43,484 bases of DNA from a virus. This document shows positions 35,756 to 43,484 of the stretch, in pieces; position 1 is the first letter of the stretch, and every line of letters starts with the position of its first letter. Below the pieces are notes generated by a model. It was not told where the DNA came from. It was given only the letters and a program-made list of their open reading frames with translations, and searched no databases. The position numbers and the translations under genes are program-made. Location of the stretch: positions 1-43,484 of the IMG/VR virus record IMGVR_UViG_3300047440_000588; one strand, 5' to 3'.

Positions 35756-36610
35756 ATGGCTGAAGAAGAAAAGCCGGTTGAGAAACCGGTCGAGAAGACG
35801 CTCGAAGAGAAACCGAAGGATCCCCCGAAGGCTTCCGAAGAGAAGCCGAAAGATCCGCCGAAAGCCGCGAAGGGTGACGACGACGATCTCGTCCCGGATG
35901 ACGACGGCGTCTACAAGATCCCGCAGGCCCAGTTCCTCAAGCGGGTCGCCCAGATGTCGGCGAAGGAACTCCGCCGGATCTTCGGAACGAGCGATCTCGA
36001 CAAGATCGCCGAAGAGCGCAAGGAAGCCCAGTCGCTCAAGAAGGCGAAAGAAGCCGCCGACGCAAAGGCGGATGAAGAGCGCCGGGCGAAGCTCGACGAG
36101 GAGACGCGACTCAAGGAGGACCTCAAGAAGAAGGAGGACCGGATCGCGGAACTCGAGCGCCTCAATTCCGAGAAGGAAGAGGGGATGTTGGCCGATCGCC
36201 AGGAGCAGGTCCTGACGAAGATCGCCGCGAAGCTGTTCGAGGAAGACTACGTCGATGTCGCGCTCGACCGATTCCGTCGCCACGTCCGGGGGCTCTCAAG
36301 CTCGAAGGTCAGGGCGATGGACGAAGAAGATGTTTCGACCTGGTTCCGGCAGTACGCGGAGAAGCACCCGAAGATTGCGCGCGGGGCCGATTCGACCGAG
36401 ACCGACGACGACAAGAAGAAGCGCGAGACGGCCGAGGCGGCCAAGAAACCGAAGGTGCCGCTCGATACGAAACCGAAGGACCGCAAGACCGCAACGTCTT
36501 CTCTCGACATGGGGAAGTTCGGCGGTAAGACCCCGCGGCCCGGTCAGCCGAACTCGATGAACAGCACCGAGCTCGCCGAGTACAAGCGGGCGCGCGGTAT
36601 GTCCTGGTAA
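35756..36610 (+). CDS. Capsid scaffolding-like protein, 284 aa
   Basis: ATG preceded by GTGGAGG. The N-terminus is repeats of acidic/lysine PEKP-type sequence; residues about 85-150 form a long charged coiled coil (EERKEAQSLKKAKEAADAK; LKKKEDRIAELERLNSEKEE); the C-terminus is basic with KFGGKTPRPG. This acidic-coil-basic layout, just before the major capsid gene, is that of phage scaffold proteins, which guide procapsid assembly through a basic C-terminus. No protease domain is visible. Confidence 0.82.
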   Translation: MAEEEKPVEKPVEKTLEEKPKDPPKASEEKPKDPPKAAKGDDDDLVPDDDGVYKIPQAQFLKRVAQMSAKELRRIFGTSDLDKIAEERKEAQSLKKAKEAADAKADEERRAKLDEETRLKEDLKKKEDRIAELERLNSEKEEGMLADRQEQVLTKIAAKLFEEDYVDVALDRFRRHVRGLSSSKVRAMDEEDVSTWFRQYAEKHPKIARGADSTETDDDKKKRETAEAAKKPKVPLDTKPKDRKTATSSLDMGKFGGKTPRPGQPNSMNSTELAEYKRARGMSW

Positions 36611-36632
36611 CGAGGACGTCCTGATCCCCGGA

Positions 36633-36672
36633 GGGGCAAGCGATCGAGAGGTCGTTTGCCCCTTCTGCTTTT
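36633..36672 (+). terminator. Rho-independent terminator after scaffold gene
   Basis: GGGGCAAGCGAT pairs with GTCGTTTGCCCC (with G-U pairs) around a short GAGAG-type loop, followed by TTCTGCTTTT. It ends the upstream head transcript, at least partly, so the capsid gene may have its own promoter. Confidence 0.8.
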
Positions 36673-36846
36673 GGGGGCGGCTTGCGCGGGCTCGGGACGA
36701 ATGCCACGGTTCCGGTGTCCAGACGCGAACAGGCAGACCCAGTCCCCCAATACGCGCACGACGGCGGTTAACGGTCGGTCCCGGGAGGAGTGGCAGAGGC
36801 CCAGTAGCGAAGGCTACCAGAACCCCCACCCGAAAGATCCATCCCA
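36673..36846 (+). other. Untranslated leader before major capsid gene
   Basis: About 170 bases without a convincing gene. It contains a perfect GTAGC-GAAG-GCTAC hairpin at 36804-36817 and an isolated GGGAGGAG at about 36783-36790 not placed for the capsid ATG. No clear -35/-10 pair is visible, although the capsid gene should be strongly expressed. Confidence 0.4.
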
Positions 36847-38256
36847 ATGGCCATCCAAGGCTCTATCGTCTCTGCCCTCCCGGAGGGCATTCAGTCGCTC
36901 ATCCAAGAGGGGATGCTCGAGAGGGCATTCCACGACGGTCTTGTGCCGGCGCTCCAGTACCGCGCCGAGGGTATGTTTCAGCGCTTCGAGGGTAACCTCG
37001 GCACCGAGAAGCTGGAGACCCGCCCGGGCCTTCTGCGCCCCAAGACAACCCCGCTCGTCGCGGGCGTCGACCCCAATCCCCAGGCCCTGACGTACGAGCA
37101 GTGGTACGCGCGCATCGACCAATACGGCGATTCGATCGACACCCACATGCCGACCAGCGCCGTTTCGATCGGCGACCAGTTCGGCCGGAACGTTCACCAA
37201 CTCGGCATCCAGGCCGGTATGTCGGTCAACCGAATGGCCCGCAACGCGTTCTTCAAGCCCTACTTGGGAGGCTCGACGAACCTGATCGCCGCAACCGGTA
37301 CCGGCGACACCACGATCCGGGTCGCGGCCCTCAACGGGTTCACGACCGTCATCGGTTCGACGAACGCTCAGGTTCGCCCGGTTCCGATCGGTCCCTCCTC
37401 GCCGCTCTCGATCACGATCATGAACGGCGCGACCCCGATCGTCCGCAACGCGATCGGTTTCGCTCCCGACGACCCCACGGACCCGTTCGGGCCCGGTACC
37501 TTGACGCTCTCCGCGACCGTCGGGTCGGTCGTCGCGACCCGCTCGCCCGTGCTTTCGGCGCTCCGCCCGAAGATCCTCCGCAGCGGCGGTGGTGACTCGG
37601 TCGACGCGCTTTCAAGCTCGGACACGATCGCGCTTCAGGACGTCATCAATGCCTGCGCGGAACTCCGCCAGCGCAACGTGCCGCCCCACGAGGACGGGTT
37701 CTATCACGCTCACCTGTCGAGCCTGACGAACGCTCAAGTGTTCCAGGACCCGGTCTACCAGCGCCTTCAGCAATCGCTGCCCGAGAACGCCCCCTACAAG
37801 CAGGCGTACATCGGGACCGTCGCGGGCGTCTCGTTCTACATGAACACCGAGTCGCCTGACTCGGGGAACTCCGGGACCCTGACCGGAACTTCGGCGAATG
37901 CGTTCTACGCGGCCGACATCGGCGCCGAAGTCGTCAACAACGGCGGCGTAAAGGTCGGACGCGTGATCGTATGTGGCCGCGGCGCCCTCTACGAGCACGG
38001 GCTCGACGAGTCCGCCTACGTGAGCGAAGCGGGCGTCAACGGGAAGATCGGCGAGTTCGACATCGTGAACAACGGCGTCCAGATCTCGACCGACCGTATC
38101 CGGCTGATCATCCGGGCTCCCGTGAACCGCATGCAGGACCTCGTCAGTTCGAGCTGGTCCATCACGGCCGGCTGGTCGGCCCCGACCGACTTCACCGCGC
38201 AGGGTGGCAGCGAGCTCTACAAGCGCGCTGTCGTGATTGAGCACGCATTGGGCTAG
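36847..38256 (+). CDS. Major capsid protein, 469 aa
   Basis: Sits between scaffold and neck genes and is flanked by strong terminators on both sides, as for a highly expressed gene. The product has HK97-fold-like features: an N-terminal arm and helix, a beta-rich insertion (residues about 140-235), then RNVPPHEDGFYHAHLSSLTN and IGTVAGVSFYMNTESPDSG, the P-domain/A-domain region of P22/N4 gp56-type capsid proteins. It forms the icosahedral shell. No Shine-Dalgarno is visible before ATG. Confidence 0.85.
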   Translation: MAIQGSIVSALPEGIQSLIQEGMLERAFHDGLVPALQYRAEGMFQRFEGNLGTEKLETRPGLLRPKTTPLVAGVDPNPQALTYEQWYARIDQYGDSIDTHMPTSAVSIGDQFGRNVHQLGIQAGMSVNRMARNAFFKPYLGGSTNLIAATGTGDTTIRVAALNGFTTVIGSTNAQVRPVPIGPSSPLSITIMNGATPIVRNAIGFAPDDPTDPFGPGTLTLSATVGSVVATRSPVLSALRPKILRSGGGDSVDALSSSDTIALQDVINACAELRQRNVPPHEDGFYHAHLSSLTNAQVFQDPVYQRLQQSLPENAPYKQAYIGTVAGVSFYMNTESPDSGNSGTLTGTSANAFYAADIGAEVVNNGGVKVGRVIVCGRGALYEHGLDESAYVSEAGVNGKIGEFDIVNNGVQISTDRIRLIIRAPVNRMQDLVSSSWSITAGWSAPTDFTAQGGSELYKRAVVIEHALG

Positions 38257-38285
38257 CGCTTAGTCGCTTCCCGTAAGCCGCGAAG

Positions 38286-38315
38286 GGCCACCTGGTTTAC
38301 GCCGGGTGGCCTTTT
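38286..38315 (+). terminator. Rho-independent terminator after capsid gene
   Basis: GGCCACC (38286-38292) with an extended CTGG, a short loop and GGTGGCC (38305-38311), followed by TTTT. A strong stem with a T-run, 30 bases after the capsid stop. Confidence 0.85.
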
Positions 38316-38367
38316 GCTTGTCCGCCCTTCGCGGGGGCGGTAAAGGAACCGCGGAGGTACAGACGAG

Positions 38368-38691
38368 ATGGCCAGATCAGCACCGAAGCCGCAGCAGGCC
38401 CAGCAGGCAGAATCCCAGATCCCCGGGGGAAGTTCGGGGGCACCGTTCGTCGAACACGACTCGGCAACGATCCCGCTCGCGCCCCCCGACCTCGTCAGGG
38501 CCGCGCGCGAGGAACGCGAGCCCGATGAGCCCGTCGTACCGGTCGCCCGCTACCGGGTCCTTCAAGAACGTCGGATCATGCACCGCGGTTCCCTGACGAT
38601 GCTGAAGCCCGGCAAGATCGTCGACGAGTCGAACTACCGGATCGAGGACCTCATCGGTCAGGGAGTTCAGCTCCAGAAGCTGGAGGAGTAG
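38368..38691 (+). CDS. Head-proximal protein, 107 aa
   Basis: ATG with GCGGAGG upstream. Proline/glutamine-rich N-terminus, then a small folded C-terminal domain (RYRVLQERRIMHRGSLTMLKPGKIVD). Position after the capsid gene suggests a neck or decoration role. Not recognised at family level. Confidence 0.65.
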   Translation: MARSAPKPQQAQQAESQIPGGSSGAPFVEHDSATIPLAPPDLVRAAREEREPDEPVVPVARYRVLQERRIMHRGSLTMLKPGKIVDESNYRIEDLIGQGVQLQKLEE

Positions 38692-38692
38692 G

Positions 38693-39103
38693 GTGGCGCT
38701 TTCGGAGGACGAACGGGTCCGGATTCGGCATCACCTCGGCTACCTCAACGTCGCGGAGGTCGCGACGTTCGTGTTAGGTGTCCCGGCGTCGGTCCAGACC
38801 CAGTTCATGATCGAGCCCGCGATGGACAAGATCCTGTTGCCGGCCGAGGCGAAGGCGCGACAGCTCCTCGATCAACTCGACGCGGTCGAGTTCCAACTGT
38901 TCGACGACACCGAGACGCTCGTCGCAAGCAAGGTCGGGTCGATCGACCTGAACCCGGACGAGTTCGAGAAGGTCATCCAGCGGTACGACTTCATCCGGAA
39001 CGGGCTCGCCAACATCTTGGGTGTGATCCCGAACCCGTACGACAAGCGATTTTGGCAATCCGGTGGGGGAGCGGTCGGCATCAACGTGCCGATCGTTCAC
39101 TGA
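38693..39103 (+). CDS. Head-tail connector (adaptor-like) protein, 136 aa
   Basis: GTG start, one base after the previous stop. All-helical (MALSEDERVRIRHHLGYLNV; AKARQLLDQLDAVEFQLF; DEFEKVIQRYDFIRNGLANI) with a C-terminal extension. Size and position match the helical head-completion/adaptor proteins that extend the portal in tailed phages. Role is inferred from order. Confidence 0.7.
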   Translation: MALSEDERVRIRHHLGYLNVAEVATFVLGVPASVQTQFMIEPAMDKILLPAEAKARQLLDQLDAVEFQLFDDTETLVASKVGSIDLNPDEFEKVIQRYDFIRNGLANILGVIPNPYDKRFWQSGGGAVGINVPIVH

Positions 39104-39106
39104 CGG

Positions 39107-39640
39107 ATGCCGAAGGTCGGACCGCTCCCGCCGGGTAAGGTCGGCCGAACCCTCATCGACAAGCTCGTCGGGAAGGCCGACAAGATTCGTCAGCTCGCGA
39201 CCAAGCTCGGGATCCGGCCATACCGGGTATTCTTGGTTCACTCGGGGTGGACGGGGGAGGAACGCGGCGAAGGACGCGAGCGCGAGCTCAGCCGGGTAGA
39301 GCTGCTCCCGACCCCGCGCGTCAGCCCGCTCGACGCGGTCTCGCGGGTACCGTTCCACGCCGGCGCGTACCCGGTCGGATCCATCCGGGTCGACGAGATC
39401 TCGATGCGGTACACGGAGGACCAGCTCAATGGGCTCGGATACCCGCGCACGGGCGCGGACGAAGTTCCGGAGCGGTTCGACTTCTGGTACGAGCTCGTCG
39501 AGGACGGTCGCTCTGGGGGGCCGGTTCGACCGCAGAAGTACCGGATCCTGGGGCAGCCGTTCCGGAATGCCGAGCAGGTCTTTTGGGCGGTCGCACTCGA
39601 GAGAATCTCGGACGACCCACCGGCGCGTCAGCTGCCTTAG
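39107..39640 (+). CDS. Neck/head-closure protein, 177 aa
   Basis: ATG three bases after the previous stop. Basic N-terminal helix (TLIDKLVGKADKIRQLATKL), then a beta-rich domain (RVFLVHSGWTGEERGEG; GAYPVGSIRVDEISM). The gene is in the slot of the head-closure protein, between adaptor and gp10-like genes. It overlaps the end of a minus-strand gene by 4 bases. Confidence 0.68.
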   Translation: MPKVGPLPPGKVGRTLIDKLVGKADKIRQLATKLGIRPYRVFLVHSGWTGEERGEGRERELSRVELLPTPRVSPLDAVSRVPFHAGAYPVGSIRVDEISMRYTEDQLNGLGYPRTGADEVPERFDFWYELVEDGRSGGPVRPQKYRILGQPFRNAEQVFWAVALERISDDPPARQLP

Positions 39641-39885
39641 CTGGTGAGCCAGCGCTGGACGGCACCGCCGGCGCGCGCCGCGCCCGAGATAGCCGCGAAC
39701 AAGACCATCACGAGCACGATCCCGAACCAGACCGACGCCTGAAGGACCAGGAGCGGTCGGTCCCACCGCCCGTGCTCCACGAGGTCAGCATCCCAGTGTT
39801 GGTAGAACCCAAACGCGGCCGCGACGTAAACGATTAGCGTAACCATCGTTGAACCGATGGCGCGGGGCCGCCAAGCTTCCGGCAT
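39637..39885 (-). CDS. Two-pass membrane protein on the opposite strand, 82 aa
   Basis: Minus strand. Two hydrophobic segments: about 14-28 (MVTLIVYVAAAFGFY) and about 46-66 (LLVLQASVWFGIVLVMVLFA). Start ATG at 39885 overlaps the start of the plus-strand gene at 39884 (CATG). An internal ATG at 39846 would also begin at the first segment. A membrane protein gene inverted inside the neck operon is unusual. It might be a moron or a holin-like protein. Confidence 0.6.
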   Translation of the reverse strand: MPEAWRPRAIGSTMVTLIVYVAAAFGFYQHWDADLVEHGRWDRPLLVLQASVWFGIVLVMVLFAAISGAARAGGAVQRWLTS

Positions 39886-40432
39886 GCCCTCGACCGTTAT
39901 CCCGATCGAAGAGGCCGGCGCCTGGGCGGCCGGGATCGGGCGCGCGATGCCGGATGCGGCCCGGCGGGGACTCTTGGCGGCCGCTTACCGAATCGTAGGG
40001 GCGATCAAAACCCTCGACCTCCCGCTCGACCGCGGAACCGCGCGAGCCGGGTGGCGAGCCGAACAGGTTCCGGCGGGAGCCGCGATCTTCAATACGGTCC
40101 TGGAGGCGGTCCTGATGGAAGGTGGGGTCAGGCCCCAAAACATCAAGATCGGTCGGAAGATGATCGATGCCCTCGCGGAGTGGGCCCGCCGAAAGGGCAT
40201 TGGGTCTCAGCGAAACCAGACCGCGTCCGGCAGGGTCACGAAGGGCCGGCCTGCTGATGAACTGTACCGGTCGGTCGCGTGGGCGATCGCGACCAAGATG
40301 AAGCGGACCGGCATCTTCCACCCCGAGAAGGGGGGCCTCCAGCCGCTCGCCAAAACGACTCGTCGACTCGGTCCCCAGTACATTCGCGAAGAGGTCGCGC
40401 GCGAGCTCCGCCGGGCCTTCGGGGCAACCTGA
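39884..40432 (+). CDS. Neck/tail-completion protein (HK97 gp10-like), 182 aa
   Basis: ATG at 39884. Helix and beta pattern (AGAWAAGIGRAMPDAARRG; GTARAGWRAEQVPAGAAIFN), with GTLRRGW-like GTARAGW, matches HK97 gp10-type proteins that form the neck or tail connector. Basic C-terminal half. Shares a base with the next ATG. Confidence 0.72.
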   Translation: MPSTVIPIEEAGAWAAGIGRAMPDAARRGLLAAAYRIVGAIKTLDLPLDRGTARAGWRAEQVPAGAAIFNTVLEAVLMEGGVRPQNIKIGRKMIDALAEWARRKGIGSQRNQTASGRVTKGRPADELYRSVAWAIATKMKRTGIFHPEKGGLQPLAKTTRRLGPQYIREEVARELRRAFGAT

Positions 40433-41139
40433 TGAGTACCCGCGAACGAGCCCACGACCTGATGAACGGCGCGACGCCCAACACGGCGCCGTGGCCGGCC
40501 CGCCCCGAGGTAGCGCTTCAGGCGGTCGACGGCCGTACGGTCGCGCTCAGGATCCTGGCCCGCTACATCTCGGAGCTCATCTTTCAGCTCCCGGGTGACA
40601 AGGGATCGCCCGTCACGATCCCGTACCGGATCAAACCGGAGGACGTCCACATCGAGCAGCCCGACAACGTCGACAAGCTCCGGTTCCCGTCGATCGTATT
40701 CTTGCCGGGTGCGGGTGAATACCAGCCGGTCGGTCTGACCCCCTACGTGGTTGAGTCGACGCGAGACGAGGAACGGAAGGACTGTGCGCTCCAGGTGATG
40801 GGGGAGTACTTCGAGGCCTTTACGGTCGAGTGCTGGGCCGACTCGATGCCGCTCCGGCGGTCACTCGTCGCGGCACTCGAGGACGCGTTCGTCCCGTCGG
40901 AAGCGATCTACGGGCTCCGGTTCCGGATGCCCGACTACCACGACCAAACGGTCTGTTTCACGCTCGCGACCTCAATGCGGCCCGACGACCCGGATGCGGT
41001 CCGGAACCGGCGCTGGGCCCACCTGGGGCTCGAGATGAGGTTCGAGGTCGTCAAACTGGTTCCGGTCGAGGGGTTCCGACCCGAAGTCGAGGTCGGGACA
41101 TTCGAGTTTGGCCTCGGGGGTCCCGACTCGGACGTTTGA
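40432..41139 (+). CDS. Tail terminator-like protein, 235 aa
   Basis: ATG overlaps the previous stop by one base. Mixed alpha/beta with a core resembling tail-completion proteins (LRFPSIVFLPGAGEYQPVGL; EYFEAFTVECWADSMPLRRS; LGLEMRFEVVKLV). It directly precedes the sheath gene, the place of the tail terminator in myoviruses. Longer than the usual 130-180 residues. Assignment mostly by order. Confidence 0.65.
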   Translation: MSTRERAHDLMNGATPNTAPWPARPEVALQAVDGRTVALRILARYISELIFQLPGDKGSPVTIPYRIKPEDVHIEQPDNVDKLRFPSIVFLPGAGEYQPVGLTPYVVESTRDEERKDCALQVMGEYFEAFTVECWADSMPLRRSLVAALEDAFVPSEAIYGLRFRMPDYHDQTVCFTLATSMRPDDPDAVRNRRWAHLGLEMRFEVVKLVPVEGFRPEVEVGTFEFGLGGPDSDV

Positions 41140-41191
41140 AGCCTGGGAGCGTGCGTGCCACGATTCGATCGCGCGCGAGGGAAACCGAACC

Positions 41192-43393
41192 ATGGCGAAC
41201 TTCATCAGGCGTTTTACGACCGATCCCGGCAACGATATCCTGCTGAACATCGAGTCGGTCAACGTGATCGACCGGGATCCGCCGGCCGCCATCACGGGGG
41301 TCGGGACCGGCACCGCGATGCTGGTGGGGGAGTTCGAAAACGGACCCTTCAATCTCGCGACCGAGATCACGGGCGCCGAGGACATGCAGCAGACGTTCGG
41401 ATCACTCGGCTACACGTACGGGGGAACGACCGGCCAGAATCCGTCGGCCCGCACCCGCAATGCCGACTCGGCCGTCGCACCCGAATACTGGAACGGCAAC
41501 GGAGCCGTTCAGCTCTCGGGGAAGCGATTCAGCCGACTCGTGCTCGTTCGGGTCGACACGAGCGTTGGGAGCGTCAGCTTTTCGCGGCTCGGCTCGTCCA
41601 CAGGAGTCGCGAAGCCGAGCTACCAGATCACGACGGCCGACACGCTCTCGTTCAAGATCAACGGCGCCGGCGCCGTAACCGCGACTTTCACGGCCGTCGC
41701 GGCCGTCACGACCGGAGCATCGGCCACCTACGCGATCGTCGGGGGCGAGACCGTCACGCTCCAGTACGACTCAGCGCCGGCCTTCACCGTCACGTTCCTC
41801 TCGACCGACACGACCCAGGCCGCCGTGATCGCGCGGATTAACCAGTACGCGGGTTTCACGTACGCGTCGACCTCAACCACCGAAGTTCGGCTGACGTCCC
41901 GCCAAAAGGGCAGCGGCGCAAAGAACGTCGTCGTCGGGTTCGACACCGGTGCGACCGCGGCGAAGCTCGGCCTGACGGCCGGCACGGTCAGTGGGTCCGG
42001 GAACGTAGCGAACTCGAACGCCGTGACGTTCGCGGAGCTGAAGCTGATCGTCGAAACCGCCCTAACGGGTACGACGATGGACCAGACTTCGAGCGGCGCA
42101 CCGCGCCTCTCGAGCAACACGGCCCTCACGGGGACCGTCGAACTCAGTACGCCGACGACCGCGACCGACTTCGGGTTTTCGGCCGGCGTCGGCACCGCCG
42201 TAACGGGTGACGCTGGGAAGATCCCGGCCGGGACGGTCGTCAAAACGAGCGGTCCGGTCAAATACGTCACGATGCAGGACGTCGCCGTGACGGCGGCATC
42301 GGCCGGACCCTACACGGTCAAGGTGCGGCACGCGACCGACGACGGGACCGGTACGGCATCGATCGCCGGCTCCATCACGCTCGTCGACTCGGTTTCGCCG
42401 ATCGACCTCGCGGCGTTCTCCGTTATCAACCTCACGCCGACCGTCGCGGCCCTGACGGAATCCCAGATCGACGCCGCGTACTCGGCTGCGTTCGACGCGA
42501 CCCTCGACATCAACACGGTCGCGAAGGTCATCAACGTTGCGTGGTCGGCTCGTCAGTCGAACTCGGTGCGCCGCAAGGGCAAGGACAACGCACTCAGCGC
42601 GAGTGCAAACGGCTGTTTCGGCCGCATGTTCCTCGCGCGGTCCCCGATGGCACTCGCGAAGGCAATCGCGAAGGGCACCTCTGAACCGGGCGTTGGCCCG
42701 TACCGGGATCAGCGGGTCGTCTACTGCTACCCGAACGCTCGCACGAACGTACCCGGGATCGCACGCCTCGGACTCTCGGGCGGCACTGGCTTCACGGTCG
42801 ATGGCAACGTCGACGTGGGGGCCGACGGGTTCCTCGCGAGCGTTCTGAGCCAGCTCCCGCCGGAGGAAAACCCCGGCCAGGACGCGGGGCTCCTCGGGAA
42901 CATCATCGGGATCGAGTCGGGGCTCTCGTCTCAATCCCTAACGATGTCGGACTACATCGCGTTCAAGGCCGCCGGTATCTGCGCGCTCCGGATGGACGCC
43001 GGCACCGCGAGCTTTCAGTCGGGCGTGACGTCGGTCGATCCGCTCGCGTACCCGAACCTGAAGAACATCGCGCGTCGCCGGATGGCGGACTTCATCCAAG
43101 ATACGCTCGCGAACCGCATCACGGGCTTCGGGAAAAAGCTCTCGACGATCCGTCGCCGCAAGGCTCTTTTGGCCGAGGTTCGCGGATTCCTGAAGGGGCT
43201 CTTGTCGCCGGACGATCTCGCGAGTCAGCGGATCGCGGCGTTCTCGGCTTCCGACAAGCAGGGCAACACGCCGACGACGCTCGGCCAGGGCCTCTATCGG
43301 GTCAAGGTCGCGGTCACGACGATCTCGTCACTCGATTCGATCGTGCTCGATACGACGATCGGCGAAACCGTCGACGTAACGGAAGCCGCGTAA
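41192..43393 (+). CDS. Contractile tail sheath protein, 733 aa
   Basis: ATG at 41192, with GCGAGGGAAACC upstream. The N-terminal part (PPAAITGVGTGTAMLVGEFE, then PFNLATEITGAEDMQQTFGS) and the C-terminal part (MRMADFIQDT-type region, LANRITGFGKKLST and VTTISSLDSIVLDTTIGETV) are characteristic of sheath proteins, whose C-terminal domain joins neighbouring subunits. The middle (about residues 115-460) is a Thr/Ala/Gly-rich beta region that looks like inserted Ig-like domains exposed on the sheath surface. This gene defines the phage as contractile-tailed. Confidence 0.87.
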   Translation: MANFIRRFTTDPGNDILLNIESVNVIDRDPPAAITGVGTGTAMLVGEFENGPFNLATEITGAEDMQQTFGSLGYTYGGTTGQNPSARTRNADSAVAPEYWNGNGAVQLSGKRFSRLVLVRVDTSVGSVSFSRLGSSTGVAKPSYQITTADTLSFKINGAGAVTATFTAVAAVTTGASATYAIVGGETVTLQYDSAPAFTVTFLSTDTTQAAVIARINQYAGFTYASTSTTEVRLTSRQKGSGAKNVVVGFDTGATAAKLGLTAGTVSGSGNVANSNAVTFAELKLIVETALTGTTMDQTSSGAPRLSSNTALTGTVELSTPTTATDFGFSAGVGTAVTGDAGKIPAGTVVKTSGPVKYVTMQDVAVTAASAGPYTVKVRHATDDGTGTASIAGSITLVDSVSPIDLAAFSVINLTPTVAALTESQIDAAYSAAFDATLDINTVAKVINVAWSARQSNSVRRKGKDNALSASANGCFGRMFLARSPMALAKAIAKGTSEPGVGPYRDQRVVYCYPNARTNVPGIARLGLSGGTGFTVDGNVDVGADGFLASVLSQLPPEENPGQDAGLLGNIIGIESGLSSQSLTMSDYIAFKAAGICALRMDAGTASFQSGVTSVDPLAYPNLKNIARRRMADFIQDTLANRITGFGKKLSTIRRRKALLAEVRGFLKGLLSPDDLASQRIAAFSASDKQGNTPTTLGQGLYRVKVAVTTISSLDSIVLDTTIGETVDVTEAA

Positions 43394-43427
43394 GCGACAG
43401 GGAAGCGAAGAAGGAAGGAACCGGACA

Positions 43428-43484
43428 ATGCCGACCCCGCAGAGGATCAAGGGCCAAGAGGTCGTGATCAACATCGTTTCGGAT
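43428..43484 (+). CDS. Probable tail tube protein, 3' end outside window
   Basis: ATG preceded by AAGGAAGGAACC. Only 19 codons are visible (MPTPQRIKGQEVVINIVSD). Position directly after the sheath gene is that of the tail tube, and the start resembles short tube-protein N-termini. Assigned by order alone. Confidence 0.6.
   Translation, partial: MPTPQRIKGQEVVINIVSD

Noticed and set aside
36680-36846. tRNA or small gene before the capsid gene
   Set aside because: Only a short GTAGC/GCTAC hairpin is present; other arms are missing, and frames are broken by stops.
38774-39766. Minus-strand open frame of 330 codons across neck genes
   Set aside because: Spans three well-spaced plus-strand neck genes and has antisense composition.

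Overview
This window is a contiguous piece of the genome of a tailed bacteriophage with a contractile tail (myovirus morphology). The evidence is a portal protein, a Mu gpF-like head protein, a scaffold-like protein, a major capsid protein, neck proteins, a 733-residue sheath-like protein and the start of a probable tail tube gene, all in the usual order. DNA is GC-rich, coding is very dense, and most adjacent genes overlap by 4 bases (ATGA/GTGA). Nothing identifies the host. Shine-Dalgarno sites plus leaderless promoters with a TAnnnT -10 box fit several high-GC bacterial phyla. I see no integrase, terminase large subunit, DNA polymerase or tRNA in the window, so it is part of a larger genome.

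Layout. (1) 1-6696, plus strand: about 23 small genes, many with paired-cysteine zinc-binding motifs, plus a NUDIX hydrolase and several small membrane proteins. (2) 6882-11637: begins with a distinctive tandem-palindrome promoter. It holds a DUF932/TIGR03299-type protein, a phage sigma factor whose last codons contain the next such promoter, and small unknown genes. (3) 11638-14371: two minus-strand blocks (a GNAT-like protein and two Cys-containing proteins; a lytic transglycosylase) around a short plus-strand run of three genes. (4) 14422-18922: three more copies of the tandem-palindrome promoter drive leaderless genes. The region includes a short sliding-clamp-like protein, a ribbon-helix-helix protein (candidate regulator), an exported matrixin-like zinc protease and a second HExxH protein. 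(5) 18808-23763: a metallophosphoesterase, a ParB-like protein and probable structural accessories. (6) 23819-30475: adhesin genes (a lectin-like protein and a 1,429-residue double beta-helix tail spike) with codon usage that looks more AT-rich than the surroundings. (7) 30517-43484: head, neck and tail genes.

Two repeated DNA signals run through the window. The first is a promoter module present five times: tandem TGTCTAGACA palindromes cover the -35 and the spacer, a TAnnnT -10 box lies exactly 16 bp from a TAGACA -35, and the ATG is 6-7 nt after the -10. It looks like a coordinately repressed, leaderless regulon. The second is a perfect 20-bp GC-only-core palindrome, ACCGCGCCGCGCGGCGCGGT, present seven times from 2253 to 33889. 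Some copies lie inside genes in frame, some overlap stop codons, and others lie between genes.

All functional names rest on motifs read by eye. No database search was run.
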